From assembly GCF_000812465.1 (NCBI RefSeq), contig NZ_JWMA01000037.1, positions 1-46,107 of the forward strand: a stretch of 46,107 nt of DNA. The letters are read 5' to 3'. The notes under the pieces were generated by a model. The model searched no databases, was not told where the DNA came from, and was given only the letters and a program-made list of their open reading frames with translations. This stretch comes from Cupriavidus sp. IDO. Its GTDB lineage: Bacteria; Pseudomonadota; Gammaproteobacteria; Burkholderiales; Burkholderiaceae. Of this stretch, positions 24,762 through 33,786 are shown piece by piece (the stretch's first letter is position 1; every line of letters begins with the position of its first letter). Position numbers and translations under genes: made by a program.

Positions 24762-26678
24762 GTGGATTCCTATGTGAATAACCATGAGACGGCAGGCGAC
24801 TCGCACCTGCGGCAATCCCGCGCAGCCCTCACGCTGGCTGCGTTGGGCGTCGTCTACGGTGATATCGGCACGAGTCCCCTTTACGCGGTCAAGGAGACCT
24901 TCAATCCGGCCCACGGGATCCCCCTCGTCACCGAGAACATACTTGGCGGTATCTCCGCGATCCTCTGGGCGCTGATGGTGGTCGTTTCGCTCAAGTATGT
25001 GATCCTCATCATGCGGGCGAACAACAGGGGGGAGGGCGGCATCATGGCACTGCTCGCACTTGCCTTGTCGTCCGTGAAAAAGGTGGGTCGCTCCCCGGCG
25101 CCGATCCTGCTCGTGGGCCTGTTCGGCGCGTCGCTCTTCTATGGCGATGCCGTGCTGACACCTGCCATATCCGTACTCTCGGCGCTCGAGGGCATAGAGG
25201 TGGGCACTACCGTGCTGAAGCCTTATATCCTGCCGGCATCCGTCGGTGTGCTGATCGCGCTGTTCTTGTTCCAGCGGCATGGCACCGCAGCCATCGGTGC
25301 GCTGTTCGGGCCCATCACCATAGTGTGGTTCCTTGCCCTGGCCGCGGCGGGCATCGACGGCATTGTCCGGTATCCCGCGGTCCTGGGCGCGCTTAACCCG
25401 CTGCACGCGCTCGGTTTCGTTACGCAGCACGGGTTCGCCTCGTTCGCCGTGCTGGGGGCGGTGCTGCTCGCATTCACCGGCGCCGAAGCACTCTACGCCG
25501 ACATGGGACATTTTGGCAGTGCCCCGATTCGCCTGGCCTGGTTCGGGTTGGTATTTCCGGCCCTTGCGCTCAACTACCTGGGGCAGGGTGCGCTGATCAT
25601 CGTCAATGCAAAGGCAATCGAGAACCCCTTCTACCTGCTCTATCCGTCGTGGGCCCTGTATCCGATGGTCGCACTCGCGACAGCGGCAACGGTGATCGCG
25701 TCGCAGGCGACGATTTCGGGGGCTTACTCGCTGACGAAGCAGGGAATCCAGTTGGGCTATCTGCCACGCATGAACGTGGTGCAGACATCGGAACGGGCGA
25801 TCGGCCAGATCTACATACCGACCCTGAACGGGATGTTGCTTGTTGCGGTTCTGGCTGCCGTGCTCGGCTTCGGGTCTTCGTCCAATCTCGCTTCGGCATA
25901 CGGTGTCGCAGTCACCGGCACGATGTTGGCTACGACGCTTCTCACCTTCTTTGTGATCCACTACGGTTGGGGCTACAACCTGTTGCTAAGCCTCTTCGCA
26001 ACCGGCTTCTTTATCGCGGTGGACATGGCTTTCGTTTCCTCCAGCCTGTTGAAGGTCGCCGAAGGCGGCTGGTTTCCGCTCGTCGTCGGGGCCGGGATGT
26101 TCGTTGTGATGCTGACATGGCTTCGCGGCCGGAAAGCCCTGTTGGATCGCCTTCAAAGCACAGACGTGCCGCTTAAGTCGTTCCTGGAATCACTATTTCT
26201 TTCACCACCACCGCGTGTGCCCGGCGTCGGGGTATTCCTCTCCCCGACACCCGACGTGGTGCCACACGCGTTGATGCATAACCTCAACCACAACAGGGTG
26301 CTGCACGAGCGCGTGGTGTTTCTTACCGTGAAGATGAAGGATGTGCCAACGGTGCCGGCGGCCGAGCGCGCCACCGTTGAACCGCTCGGACACGACTGCT
26401 ACCGGATAACGCTGCGCTTCGGCTTTATGAACCGGCCCGACATTGCGCAGGCGCTCTATGCGCTGCCTCCCGGGTCTGGCCTCGCGTTCGACATCATGGA
26501 CACCTCGTTCTTCCTGAGCCGCGAAACCATTATTCCGACGGCTGGTGTTCCCAGTGGGATGGCGTTATGGCGTGAACGCCTGTTTGCCACGATGAGCAGG
26601 AACGCCGGCAATGCTGCCGACTACTTCAACCTGCCGGCAAATCGCGTGATCGAGATTGGTACGCAGATCCAGATCTAG
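24762..26678 (+). CDS. kup: Low-affinity potassium transporter Kup
   Basis: Kup is a K+/H+ symporter of the inner membrane. The 638-residue protein has the family start ALTLAALGVVYGDIGTSPLYAVKETF (about residues 25-50), roughly twelve hydrophobic segments up to about residue 440, the GALFGPIT and ANNRGEGGIMAL loops, and a soluble C-terminal domain ending with the conserved VIEIGTQIQI. The start appears to be GTG at 24762, preceded by a weak GAGGA site. It stands alone between VOC and YCII genes, consistent with a housekeeping transporter. Confidence 0.96.
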   Translation: MDSYVNNHETAGDSHLRQSRAALTLAALGVVYGDIGTSPLYAVKETFNPAHGIPLVTENILGGISAILWALMVVVSLKYVILIMRANNRGEGGIMALLALALSSVKKVGRSPAPILLVGLFGASLFYGDAVLTPAISVLSALEGIEVGTTVLKPYILPASVGVLIALFLFQRHGTAAIGALFGPITIVWFLALAAAGIDGIVRYPAVLGALNPLHALGFVTQHGFASFAVLGAVLLAFTGAEALYADMGHFGSAPIRLAWFGLVFPALALNYLGQGALIIVNAKAIENPFYLLYPSWALYPMVALATAATVIASQATISGAYSLTKQGIQLGYLPRMNVVQTSERAIGQIYIPTLNGMLLVAVLAAVLGFGSSSNLASAYGVAVTGTMLATTLLTFFVIHYGWGYNLLLSLFATGFFIAVDMAFVSSSLLKVAEGGWFPLVVGAGMFVVMLTWLRGRKALLDRLQSTDVPLKSFLESLFLSPPPRVPGVGVFLSPTPDVVPHALMHNLNHNRVLHERVVFLTVKMKDVPTVPAAERATVEPLGHDCYRITLRFGFMNRPDIAQALYALPPGSGLAFDIMDTSFFLSRETIIPTAGVPSGMALWRERLFATMSRNAGNAADYFNLPANRVIEIGTQIQI

Positions 26679-26786
26679 ATCTTCTCGTGCCCCGCAGCGC
26701 TTGTCGGGCGAGGCCATCTGGCGGGCATGACGGTCACCGATAAAAGGGGAGAGTTTCTCATCATGGATTCAATGATGCCCTACCCG

Positions 26787-27128
26787 TCAGCTCTCGGGGT
26801 CATACCCAAACTCGCGGAGTTCCTGCGAGCAGCGGCAAGCTTTGGCAATCTTTGCCGCCCACAGGATGGCGGCTTCGCGCGACGGGAGCTGCAGGACACA
26901 GAAGCCGCCGTCGAACTCCTTCGTCTGGGGATAGGTTTCGTTTGTGACCGTGCCGTCTGAGGCGACCATGAGTGGTGCGACATCCTCGTTGATACCACCA
27001 CCGAACACGTACACGCCTGCAGCCTTCGCCTCGCGCATGACCTCGTGCGCAGCTTCGCCCACGGCGGCAAAATCCTCGGCGGGGACTTCCATCGCTCTTC
27101 CAGGAAAGGAGATAAGGTATTTCGTCAT
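26787..27128 (-). CDS. YCII-related domain protein
   Basis: The 113-residue product has the ferredoxin-like YCII fold: MTKYLISFPGRAMEVPAEDF start, AAGVYVFGGGI, DGTVTNETYPQTKEFDGGFCVLQLPSREAAILWAAKIAKAC and a short end. These proteins are small, probably dimeric, often beside sigma-ECF genes; no ECF gene is here. GAAGGA precedes the ATG. Biochemical role unknown. Confidence 0.88.
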   Translation of the reverse strand: MTKYLISFPGRAMEVPAEDFAAVGEAAHEVMREAKAAGVYVFGGGINEDVAPLMVASDGTVTNETYPQTKEFDGGFCVLQLPSREAAILWAAKIAKACRCSQELREFGYDPES

Positions 27129-27253
27129 CGTTCGGTCCTTCGGTTGAGGTCGGTGCTATTTGTGAGGCCATAATGTGTTATGGGGCGATGTGTAACGCGC
27201 CCTAATACGGATGATGCGCTCTAACACGTGCAGATTCCGACCATTTCCTAGCC

Positions 27254-27505
27254 TTAGTTGCGTTGCAAATGCCCTGATTCTCCCCAGGGGTCCGGGCTAT
27301 AGAGGACGTCATAATCCTGCTTGAATAGATCCCGAAAGGGCGGCGGATACTGGAACACGAGCATCGGGCCCACGAAATGTTTCGGGTGTCTCTGGAAGAC
27401 CTCCAGCAGCCGGCGATTCCGTTTGGTGTCCCAGCCTGTCACATAGAACGGACGGTGGGTCAGCCGCCAGCGAACCGGCCGCTTCCACGGAAGCAGAGCG
27501 CCATC
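27254..27505 (-). pseudogene. Unidentified C-terminal gene fragment
   Basis: The frame ends ...YSPDPWGESGHLQRN and can be read without a stop from about 27505, as far as the end of the next gene, giving some 83 residues rich in aromatic and basic residues (RWRLTHRPFYVTGWDTKRNRR, QYPPPFRDLFKQDYDVLY). There is no proper start, and it abuts the stop of the exported hydrolase. It reads as the tail of a lost protein; I do not recognise the family. Confidence 0.4.
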
Positions 27506-27506
27506 G

Positions 27507-28544
27507 CTACAAGCCCATTGCCCTCGTCAAAAACGCTTTTACATCAGCCTCAGATTTTCTGCCTTGATCGAGACTGGACCCGGCTGAGACGCCTCGAGCA
27601 ATGCAGCGCCTGTATTCAGCGTCCATAGCCTGGAAGCTGGCGTATTTCTCGCCGCTCAGCAGCCGGTAATACGCATCGTGCCGAACGTCGAGGATAGCCT
27701 GGGGGCAATCGCGGAGCGTCGTGGCACCGGGAAAGTACTTGAAGTAGACGTGCGTATTGTCGAAATCGTGATAAGCCCCGGCGTACACGTGCACCTCCAC
27801 CGACTGTCCATCTCGCTTCATGGTGTCCGCGACATTGAGGCACGGCTGCGCTGGTGTGTAGTCATCCTTCTCGCCCACGGCCAGCATCAATGGTGCCCCT
27901 GTCAACGGAGGTGGCGGGGCCTCCCACCAGAGTTGAGTGCATCCGGGGTAGAAACCAATCAGCGCAACGAACCGTGTATCGTCGTCGATGACACCTTTTC
28001 GGAACGATTCGAGCACCAGATCCATCGCAACGTGCCCACCCCGTGAAAATCCGATCTGCCCGATTCTTTGCGGATCGATACGCGGATCCGTACTCAGCAG
28101 TTTCAAGGAAAATAGCGCATCGGCGTCGTTGGCGGCAGCGCTCAATTGCGACTGGTCATCCATGGTGCCAGTAATCCCGCGCCCGCCAAACGAGTCGACC
28201 ACAAACGCTGCGATTCCCATCTGGTTGAACGCACGTACCCAGCGGTCGATGTCCTTTTCCTGTACGCCCGCCGACCCGTGGGAGATCACCATGGCGGGGA
28301 CTCTGCCCTGGACGCTCTTGGGCATGTACAGCATGCCCCAAACGGTCGTTGGTTTCCTGTCGTACTTACGATGGACCAGCTCCCATTTGCTCTTCGGGGT
28401 GACGCTGTTGAAATAGATTCTTCCGGACGGCCTGGAGGCGAGGTCGTTGTAGATTTCCTGGGCCAGTACGGGCAATGCAACCGCTGCGGCAAGGCTGATT
28501 GCGAACAACTGACGCAACAGGCTGATTTTTAACAGGCACCTCAT
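27507..28544 (-). CDS. Exported dienelactone-hydrolase-like alpha/beta hydrolase
   Basis: A 345-residue protein with a signal peptide ending PVLAQ (residue 29). The hydrolase core shows VPAMVISHGSAGVQ for the oxyanion hole, nucleophile S168 in GFSRGG, the acid at D227/D228 (VGEKDDYTPA) and histidine H259 (AGAYHDF). The arrangement fits the dienelactone hydrolase group, many of whose members are general esterases; it should act in the periplasm. A weak site precedes the ATG. The next gene to the left is only a fragment, so its original operon may be lost. Confidence 0.85.
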   Translation of the reverse strand: MRCLLKISLLRQLFAISLAAAVALPVLAQEIYNDLASRPSGRIYFNSVTPKSKWELVHRKYDRKPTTVWGMLYMPKSVQGRVPAMVISHGSAGVQEKDIDRWVRAFNQMGIAAFVVDSFGGRGITGTMDDQSQLSAAANDADALFSLKLLSTDPRIDPQRIGQIGFSRGGHVAMDLVLESFRKGVIDDDTRFVALIGFYPGCTQLWWEAPPPPLTGAPLMLAVGEKDDYTPAQPCLNVADTMKRDGQSVEVHVYAGAYHDFDNTHVYFKYFPGATTLRDCPQAILDVRHDAYYRLLSGEKYASFQAMDAEYRRCIARGVSAGSSLDQGRKSEADVKAFLTRAMGL

Positions 28545-28901
28545 GAGCTTTTAGCGTGGTCGTATCGGAACACCGATTGTCGATCACAAAGCAGCTCTTG
28601 TCGAATGACTCCTTCTGCCGGTCGTCGGATGACCGCTGCGAAACTGCGAGCGTCTCAGGCCGTCTCAGTCATTCGATCCGGCGTCGCCTCAACGTCAACT
28701 TTCAGCGTGCTACGGCCGCACAGTGATCTACCTTGCGTGCCGGATGTTCGGCGCTGGAGGGCATCGCAGTCTTACCTTAGCTTGCTAACGGCGAGATACG
28801 GATGGCACACGCGTGGCCAGCAAGTGGTTGACCATTCCACGGGATCCCATACATCGGGACGACCCAAGCCTACGGCGCATTGCCTGGCTTGGGACAATGC
28901 C
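28545..28901. other. Gap between the exported hydrolase and the GntR gene
   Basis: About 360 bases without a supported gene. The hydrolase promoter must be near 28545-28650. No clear hairpin with a T-run is visible at the GntR 3' end. Confidence 0.5.
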
Positions 28902-29585
28902 TCAAGCTGCCGCTTCAGCCGTCACGTGAAACCTGGGCGCGTGCTCGGGATCCAGATGGGCGGCCAGGAGCTTGAGCGCCCGCGCGGAATCGTAGGCTGA
29001 CAGGGCGGCCAAGAGTTCCACATGTTCATCGACGACCGCCCGCACCAGTTGCGGATCGGGCGGGGTTGCCAGCATGGCGAGCAAATAGCGGAAGCGCAGC
29101 ATGTCGAAGAGTTCCACCATCAAGTCGTTGCCGGCCAGGGCGACGATGGACCGGTGGAACTGTCGGTCGAGTTCTGCTGCCTCGAAGAACTTCTGTTCCA
29201 TCACAAGTCGGCTGATCTCGCCAATCAGGTGGGCAAGTCCAGCCGGGATCGCCGGCTTGCGCGTGCAGATCGTCCGGATGCAGTGGCTCTCTATGGCAAA
29301 CCGCGCCTCCAGGAACTGGCGTAGTTCCTGAGGCGTGACGCCGCGAACCCGCGCGCCCCGGCGCGGGATCAGTTCGATGAACCTCTCCGCGGCGAGGCGC
29401 CTGAGCGCTTCGCGTATGGGCGTGCGCGAGACGCCGATGACTGCAGAAACCGGCTCCTCTTCAATGAAGTCCCCACTGGTGTACTCACCGCGGAGGATCC
29501 TGTCGAGGATGTGTTCGTAGGCACGCTCTGCAGCAGAAGGGAGCGATCCGGTCGACGTGGGTTCTCCTGACTTGCTTGGTTTCAT
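28902..29585 (-). CDS. GntR/FadR-subfamily (FCD domain) regulator
   Basis: The 227-residue protein has a GntR winged helix at about residues 16-82 (AYEHILDRILRGEYTSGDFIEEEPVS, VSRTPIREALRRLAAERFIELIPRRGARV) followed by the helical FCD ligand domain with the metal-site residues expected near E/DxxFH (ELDRQFHRSIVALAGN) and a final HLDPEH. The ATG at 29585 starts just before the winged helix; upstream coding is not credible. It is divergent from the HpcH-MFS-nitrilase-RraA-porin genes and is the obvious regulator of that set. Confidence 0.92.
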   Translation of the reverse strand: MKPSKSGEPTSTGSLPSAAERAYEHILDRILRGEYTSGDFIEEEPVSAVIGVSRTPIREALRRLAAERFIELIPRRGARVRGVTPQELRQFLEARFAIESHCIRTICTRKPAIPAGLAHLIGEISRLVMEQKFFEAAELDRQFHRSIVALAGNDLMVELFDMLRFRYLLAMLATPPDPQLVRAVVDEHVELLAALSAYDSARALKLLAAHLDPEHAPRFHVTAEAAA

Positions 29586-29792
29586 TCGTGAATTCGGGGT
29601 GTACGCCGTGTATTCAAACGGCGTCGTTAGCTTTTCCAATTCGCTCCCGTCAGCCTTGCAGTTTGGCATGCAAGGGAGCGCCGCTTCTCGAATGTTAGCC
29701 GATTGGGCGCTGAGTCAGTGTATCGAGACACTCGAAGATCGGGGTAAACGCCAGTTGTTGGGGTGGCGCATGGCTTTTATATTTCAGCACAC

Positions 29793-29804
29793 CGTGTATA
29801 CACG
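29793..29804. promoter_or_regulatory. Candidate GntR operator
   Basis: CGTGTATACACG is a perfect 12-bp palindrome in the divergent gap, 79 bases before the aldolase ATG. Its TGTATACA core is the sort of dyad bound by FCD-type GntR regulators. The 29586-29882 gap holds no gene. Confidence 0.5.
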
Positions 29805-29882
29805 AAGTATTCATAAATCTAGCCGGCATCGCGGCGATGGCGGCGGGGACCTTCCATTTCGCTCACATCCGCGCATCAGGAC

Positions 29883-30647
29883 ATGGCACACACACTTTCT
29901 TCCGAACATCTCGGCCTGTGGTTCTCGGGCCCAAGCATTGCGACCGCCGAAATTGGCAAGGTCATCGGCTATCGCGTCGCGATTCTCGATATCGAGCACG
30001 GCACGTTCGACCTCGACGCGCTGGACCGCTTCATCCCCTTTCTCAAGGCGCTCGGTTATGAGGTCTTCGCCAAAGTGCTGGGCCCGACGCGCGAAGCCGT
30101 CCAGCAGGCGCTGGACTTCGGGGCGGACGCAGTCGTCATTCCCCATATTTCCGGCGTAGAGGAGGCTAGGAGGGTCTGCGGATATGCGAAGCTCCCGCCA
30201 TTGGGCGACCGCAGCCTTGCCGGGGGGCGAACCACCAACTTCGCCTATCCGGCCGACGAATGGATTGCACAGCAGGATCGCGGGACCCGGTGCTATCCGA
30301 TGATCGAGGACGAGCAAGCGTTGAAGGAAGTTGCGCAGATCCTTGCATTGCCCTGCGTCGACGGCGTATTCATTGGGCCGACCGATCTGTCAATCCGCCG
30401 AGGACGCGGGATCTACAAGCGGCAGCCGGGTGACTGGGCCGACATCCGCGCAATCGTGGACGCGGCGAAGGATGCGGGCAAGTCGTGGGTGTTCCCCGCG
30501 TGGAGTCCTGAAGAGCAGGCGTTTGCCATTGAGCACGGCGCAGATCGCATCTTCGTTGCCATGGAGCAATTTGCCCTCTACCGTGGACTCAGCCAGATCT
30601 GGGGCGCCGCAAACGAGGCGTTGCAGGCCAGCCAGCAGCACCGGTGA
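29883..30647 (+). CDS. HpcH/HpaI family aldolase-like protein, Arg-to-Lys variant
   Basis: Class II pyruvate aldolases of this family cleave 4-hydroxy-2-oxoacids using a divalent metal. The 254-residue protein aligns well with E. coli HpaI: H39 (LDIEHGTFD) for H45, E142 (MIEDEQ) for E149 and D168 (FIGPTDLS) for D175. At the position of the pyruvate-binding Arg70, however, the sequence is VFAKVLG, giving K64. Metal ligands are kept, but the residue that polarises the substrate carbonyl is changed, so a different substrate or reaction is likely. First gene of the GntR-controlled set; a CAGGA site precedes the ATG. Confidence 0.88.
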   Translation: MAHTLSSEHLGLWFSGPSIATAEIGKVIGYRVAILDIEHGTFDLDALDRFIPFLKALGYEVFAKVLGPTREAVQQALDFGADAVVIPHISGVEEARRVCGYAKLPPLGDRSLAGGRTTNFAYPADEWIAQQDRGTRCYPMIEDEQALKEVAQILALPCVDGVFIGPTDLSIRRGRGIYKRQPGDWADIRAIVDAAKDAGKSWVFPAWSPEEQAFAIEHGADRIFVAMEQFALYRGLSQIWGAANEALQASQQHR

Positions 30648-30698
30648 TCCCCTCCCATGAGGCAAGGCATAAAGCAAAAACCGAATCCCGGAAGACAC

Positions 30699-32045
30699 AT
30701 GAACCACCTTTCCGACCAAACCGTGAGCGGCAAGGCCAGACGCTGGGCCTGGCTGCTGACGATCGTGCTGGCCATCGCAATGGTCATCTCGGTCGTCGAC
30801 CGCTTTGCCCTGTCGCTGCTGATCGAGCCTATCAAGAAGGACTACGGCATCGACGACGTCCAGATCGGACTGTTGCAGGGCCTCGCCTTCGGCCTCTTCT
30901 ATGCTGTGCTTGGCCTGCCGTGCGGATGGCTTGCCGACAAGTGGTCGCGCAAGGGCACCATCATCGTCGGGCTGCTCATCTGGAGCGTGGCGACCGCTTC
31001 TTGCGGGTTGACGAGCGGGTTCGTCGGCCTGCTTGTCTCGCGGATGCTGGTCGGGGCCGGGGAAGCCGCACTGGCGCCGGCTGCCTACGCCATCATCCAC
31101 GACCAGTTCCCACGCACAATGATCAATCGCGCCCTGAGCGTGTTCCAGGTCGGCGCCGTGATCGGCGCGGGCACGGCTTTCTACATCGTCGGTGCGCTGT
31201 ACGACCACCTGAAGGGCATTGGGCCGGCCGTCTACCCGGGCTTCGGCACCCTGACTCCCTGGCAGTCAACCTTCGTCGCCGTCGCGGTGCCGGGACTGCT
31301 GCTGACGCCGATTCTCGGGTGGATGCTCCATCGCACGGAAAAAGGCGGCCAGGCGCAGCACCCGGAGCGCGACCGCCAGCAGCCGACGACCGCCCATGCC
31401 AGCGCTGCGGCCTACATGTGGTCCAACCGCTCCTTCATTGTCGCCCTGTTCGTGGGTATGGCCGGCTTGCTGACCATGAACTACGCGCTCCTGTCCTGGC
31501 TGCCCTCCATCTTTTCCCGCGAGTTTGGCTGGACGCCCGGCGAGATTGGCCGTCCCTACGGCCTGGTTGTTCTGGTCGCCAGCGTGGCCGGTATGCTGGT
31601 CGGAGGCTGGAGCGCCGACCGCATCCAGCGCACGCAACACGAACTGGCCGTGTTGCGGGTACCGGTGACGGCGGCACTCCTCGGCCTCCCGTTCGCCGTG
31701 ATGCTGATGCTGGCTCACGGCCCGATCCTGACGCTTTGCTGCGCCGCGGTGCTTCATGCCCTCTGTACCTGTGCCATCGGCGTGGCACCTGCACTGCTCC
31801 AGCTACGCACCCCTGCGCCGATCCGCAGCCGTGTCTCCGCAGTCTATGTAATGGCCGTCAATATCTGCGGACTGGCCGTAGGACCGCTCCTCGTCGGCCA
31901 GATGACCGGCCTCATCACCCCGGGCCCGGGCGCATTGCGAGCGGCAGTGTCCATCGTCGGGGCTGTCGCGCTGCTGATCTCGACCGGTGTGCTGGCGAGC
32001 TACACGATCAGCGCGAGAGCCCGGGCCGCGAGCACGGTGTCCTGA
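30699..32045 (+). CDS. MFS transporter
   Basis: A 448-residue membrane protein with about twelve helices and the usual central cytoplasmic loop (RTEKGGQAQHPERDRQQ). The first-half signature GWLADKWSRKG and the VSRMLVGAGEAALAPAAYAIIHDQFP stretch resemble the spinster-like/anion symporter branch, which takes up organic acids. The start at 30699 follows GGAAGACAC; an earlier ATG at 30657 would add 14 polar residues. It is downstream of the aldolase by about 50 bases and probably imports the substrate of this set. Confidence 0.9.
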   Translation: MNHLSDQTVSGKARRWAWLLTIVLAIAMVISVVDRFALSLLIEPIKKDYGIDDVQIGLLQGLAFGLFYAVLGLPCGWLADKWSRKGTIIVGLLIWSVATASCGLTSGFVGLLVSRMLVGAGEAALAPAAYAIIHDQFPRTMINRALSVFQVGAVIGAGTAFYIVGALYDHLKGIGPAVYPGFGTLTPWQSTFVAVAVPGLLLTPILGWMLHRTEKGGQAQHPERDRQQPTTAHASAAAYMWSNRSFIVALFVGMAGLLTMNYALLSWLPSIFSREFGWTPGEIGRPYGLVVLVASVAGMLVGGWSADRIQRTQHELAVLRVPVTAALLGLPFAVMLMLAHGPILTLCCAAVLHALCTCAIGVAPALLQLRTPAPIRSRVSAVYVMAVNICGLAVGPLLVGQMTGLITPGPGALRAAVSIVGAVALLISTGVLASYTISARARAASTVS

Positions 32046-32213
32046 CGACACGGGGGCGACGCCCCTGACGCCTCTACGGTGCGCCGTTCCGGCGCGCCGG
32101 TGATTTCCCGGCTGTTCCCCGTCCTTTTCTCGGGACTCTTCCCCGAGAGGGGAGCGCTTTGCCCGAATTCCTGGTTTTACCCATCCGATCCACCACCATA
32201 CGCACGTACCGCC

Positions 32214-33017
32214 ATGAAAATCACCGTCATCCAACTGAACGCAAGCAACGACAAGCGAAACAATCTTGACAAGGCGCTGACCCTGCTGGACCGCGCGGTC
32301 AAGGCAGATACCCCGGATCTCGTCGTGCTGCCGGAGATGGTCGCCTGCATCAGCGCTTCGCCCGCCGACATGCGGGCTTCCGCCGAAACGCTGGCGGAGG
32401 GCGAGGCCTACCGCGCCTTCAGCGAGGCGGCCCGCCTGCATAACGTGAATCTCCACATCGGCAGCATGATGGAGCGCGACGGGGACCAGATCTTCAACTG
32501 CTCCCTGGTCCTCGGCCGAGACGGCATGCTGCTGGCGAAGTACCGCAAGATCCACCGCTTCGACGTGGTCTTTGCCGATGGCACCGAACTGAAGGAGTCG
32601 AAGCTCGTGGGCCGGGGCGAAGAGGTCGTATGCGTCGACATCGAAGGCGTCAGGGTCGGCCTTTCCATCTGCTACGACCTGCGCTTTCCGGAGCTGTACC
32701 GGGCACTGGCAGACAAGGACGCCGATGTCATCGTGGCCCCCTCGGCTTTTACGTTCGAGACCGGATCCGCGCACTGGGAAGTTCTGCTGCGCGCCCGCGC
32801 CATCGAGACCCAGACTTACGTCGTTGCACCCGGACAAATCGGCACCTTTGGCGAAGGCAAGTACCGCAACTTCGGTCACTCGATGATCGTCGACCCGTGG
32901 GGTCAGGTGGTGGCCCAGGTGTCCAACGTGGAGGGGCACGCCACGGCAGCCTTTGACAAGGGTTACCTGCAGCAGGTGCGCGCGCGCATGCCGCTGCGTG
33001 AGCACCGTGTGCTGTGA
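32214..33017 (+). CDS. Nitrilase-superfamily carbon-nitrogen hydrolase
   Basis: The superfamily splits amide or nitrile C-N bonds with a Glu-Lys-Cys triad. All three are intact here: E41 (VVLPEM), K112 (KYRKIHRFD) and C153 (SICYDLRFPELYR). The 267-residue length and the RFPELYR context place it nearer the omega-amidase/Nit-type amidases than true nitrilases. It sits between an MFS transporter and an RraA-like gene, in the same direction, so an amide-bearing organic acid is a plausible substrate of the pathway. Confidence 0.93.
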   Translation: MKITVIQLNASNDKRNNLDKALTLLDRAVKADTPDLVVLPEMVACISASPADMRASAETLAEGEAYRAFSEAARLHNVNLHIGSMMERDGDQIFNCSLVLGRDGMLLAKYRKIHRFDVVFADGTELKESKLVGRGEEVVCVDIEGVRVGLSICYDLRFPELYRALADKDADVIVAPSAFTFETGSAHWEVLLRARAIETQTYVVAPGQIGTFGEGKYRNFGHSMIVDPWGQVVAQVSNVEGHATAAFDKGYLQQVRARMPLREHRVL

Positions 33018-33037
33018 CCCGGAACCGGAGCGACACC

Positions 33038-33712
33038 ATGTTTGACATTCGTAAGATGCCGGCGCCGTTGCCGCAGGAACTCCACGGCCTCGCAATCCAG
33101 GCAGAGCCCGCCACGATCGGTCATTTCCGCCTGCTGGGCTTTCCCGACAGCGGCATCCGCCCGCTCTTTGACGCCCCCCGTATCGCGGGGCCGGCGGTCA
33201 CGCTGGCGCTGCCGGCGGCCGACTCGACGCTGCTGCACCACGTGGTCGGCATGCTGCGTCCGGGCGATGTGCTGGTGATCGACCGGCTGGGCGACAACCG
33301 CCATGCCTGCCTCGGTGGCGGCGTTGCACATGCCATCGCCAAGGCCGGCGTGGCCGCCGTCATCGTCGACGGCCCCTGCGCCGATCCGGCGGAAATCCGG
33401 GAACTCGGGCTGCCTGTCTGGGCGCGCGGGTTCAGCAGTATCACCACGCGTCTGCAAGGCACCGGCGGGGCCATGAATGTGCCGGTGAGCTGCGGCGGCG
33501 CCGTGGTCGTGCCGGGCGACCTGGTCATTGCCGATGAAGGCGGCATCGTCTTCATGCCGCGGGCCGAGGCAGCCGCGCAGTGCGAACAGGCGCTGACGCT
33601 CCAACGCATGGAACAGCAGGGGCTGCCGCTTCTCTCTGCCCAACGTCCCCTTGGCGAACTGACCGGAGCCAGCGACCTGGTGCGCGCAAAGCTCGCCACG
33701 CCGGAGCGTTGA
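33038..33712 (+). CDS. RraA-like protein with a degenerate aldolase site
   Basis: RraA-fold proteins include 4-hydroxy-4-methyl-2-oxoglutarate aldolases and RNase E inhibitors. The core is clear: RPGDVLVIDR, a glycine-rich loop, AGVAAVIVDGPCADPAEIRELGLPVWARG and NVPVSCGGAVVVPGDLVIADEGGIVFMPR. In active aldolases the DGxxRD motif supplies an arginine and an aspartate, and a G-E-L motif supplies an acid. Here the arginine is A115 (D116 remains) and the acid is G94 (LGGGVA). Pyruvate aldolase activity of the usual kind is therefore doubtful. It starts 20 bases after the amidohydrolase stop. Confidence 0.88.
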   Translation: MFDIRKMPAPLPQELHGLAIQAEPATIGHFRLLGFPDSGIRPLFDAPRIAGPAVTLALPAADSTLLHHVVGMLRPGDVLVIDRLGDNRHACLGGGVAHAIAKAGVAAVIVDGPCADPAEIRELGLPVWARGFSSITTRLQGTGGAMNVPVSCGGAVVVPGDLVIADEGGIVFMPRAEAAAQCEQALTLQRMEQQGLPLLSAQRPLGELTGASDLVRAKLATPER

Positions 33713-33786
33713 TGAGCCGGATCCATGGGCCCGATTTGCGGACCGGGCCAACCAAGAACCAGAACACAGAGCAATTCCAATTCACC

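Noticed and set aside
24696..25961. A 421-codon minus-strand frame opposite kup
   Set aside because: Kup is certain on the plus strand; the antisense frame is Arg/Gln/His-rich without domains.
30644..32068. A 474-codon plus-strand frame parallel to the MFS gene
   Set aside because: It overlaps the transporter in another frame and is Arg/Pro-rich; the MFS frame has twelve helices.
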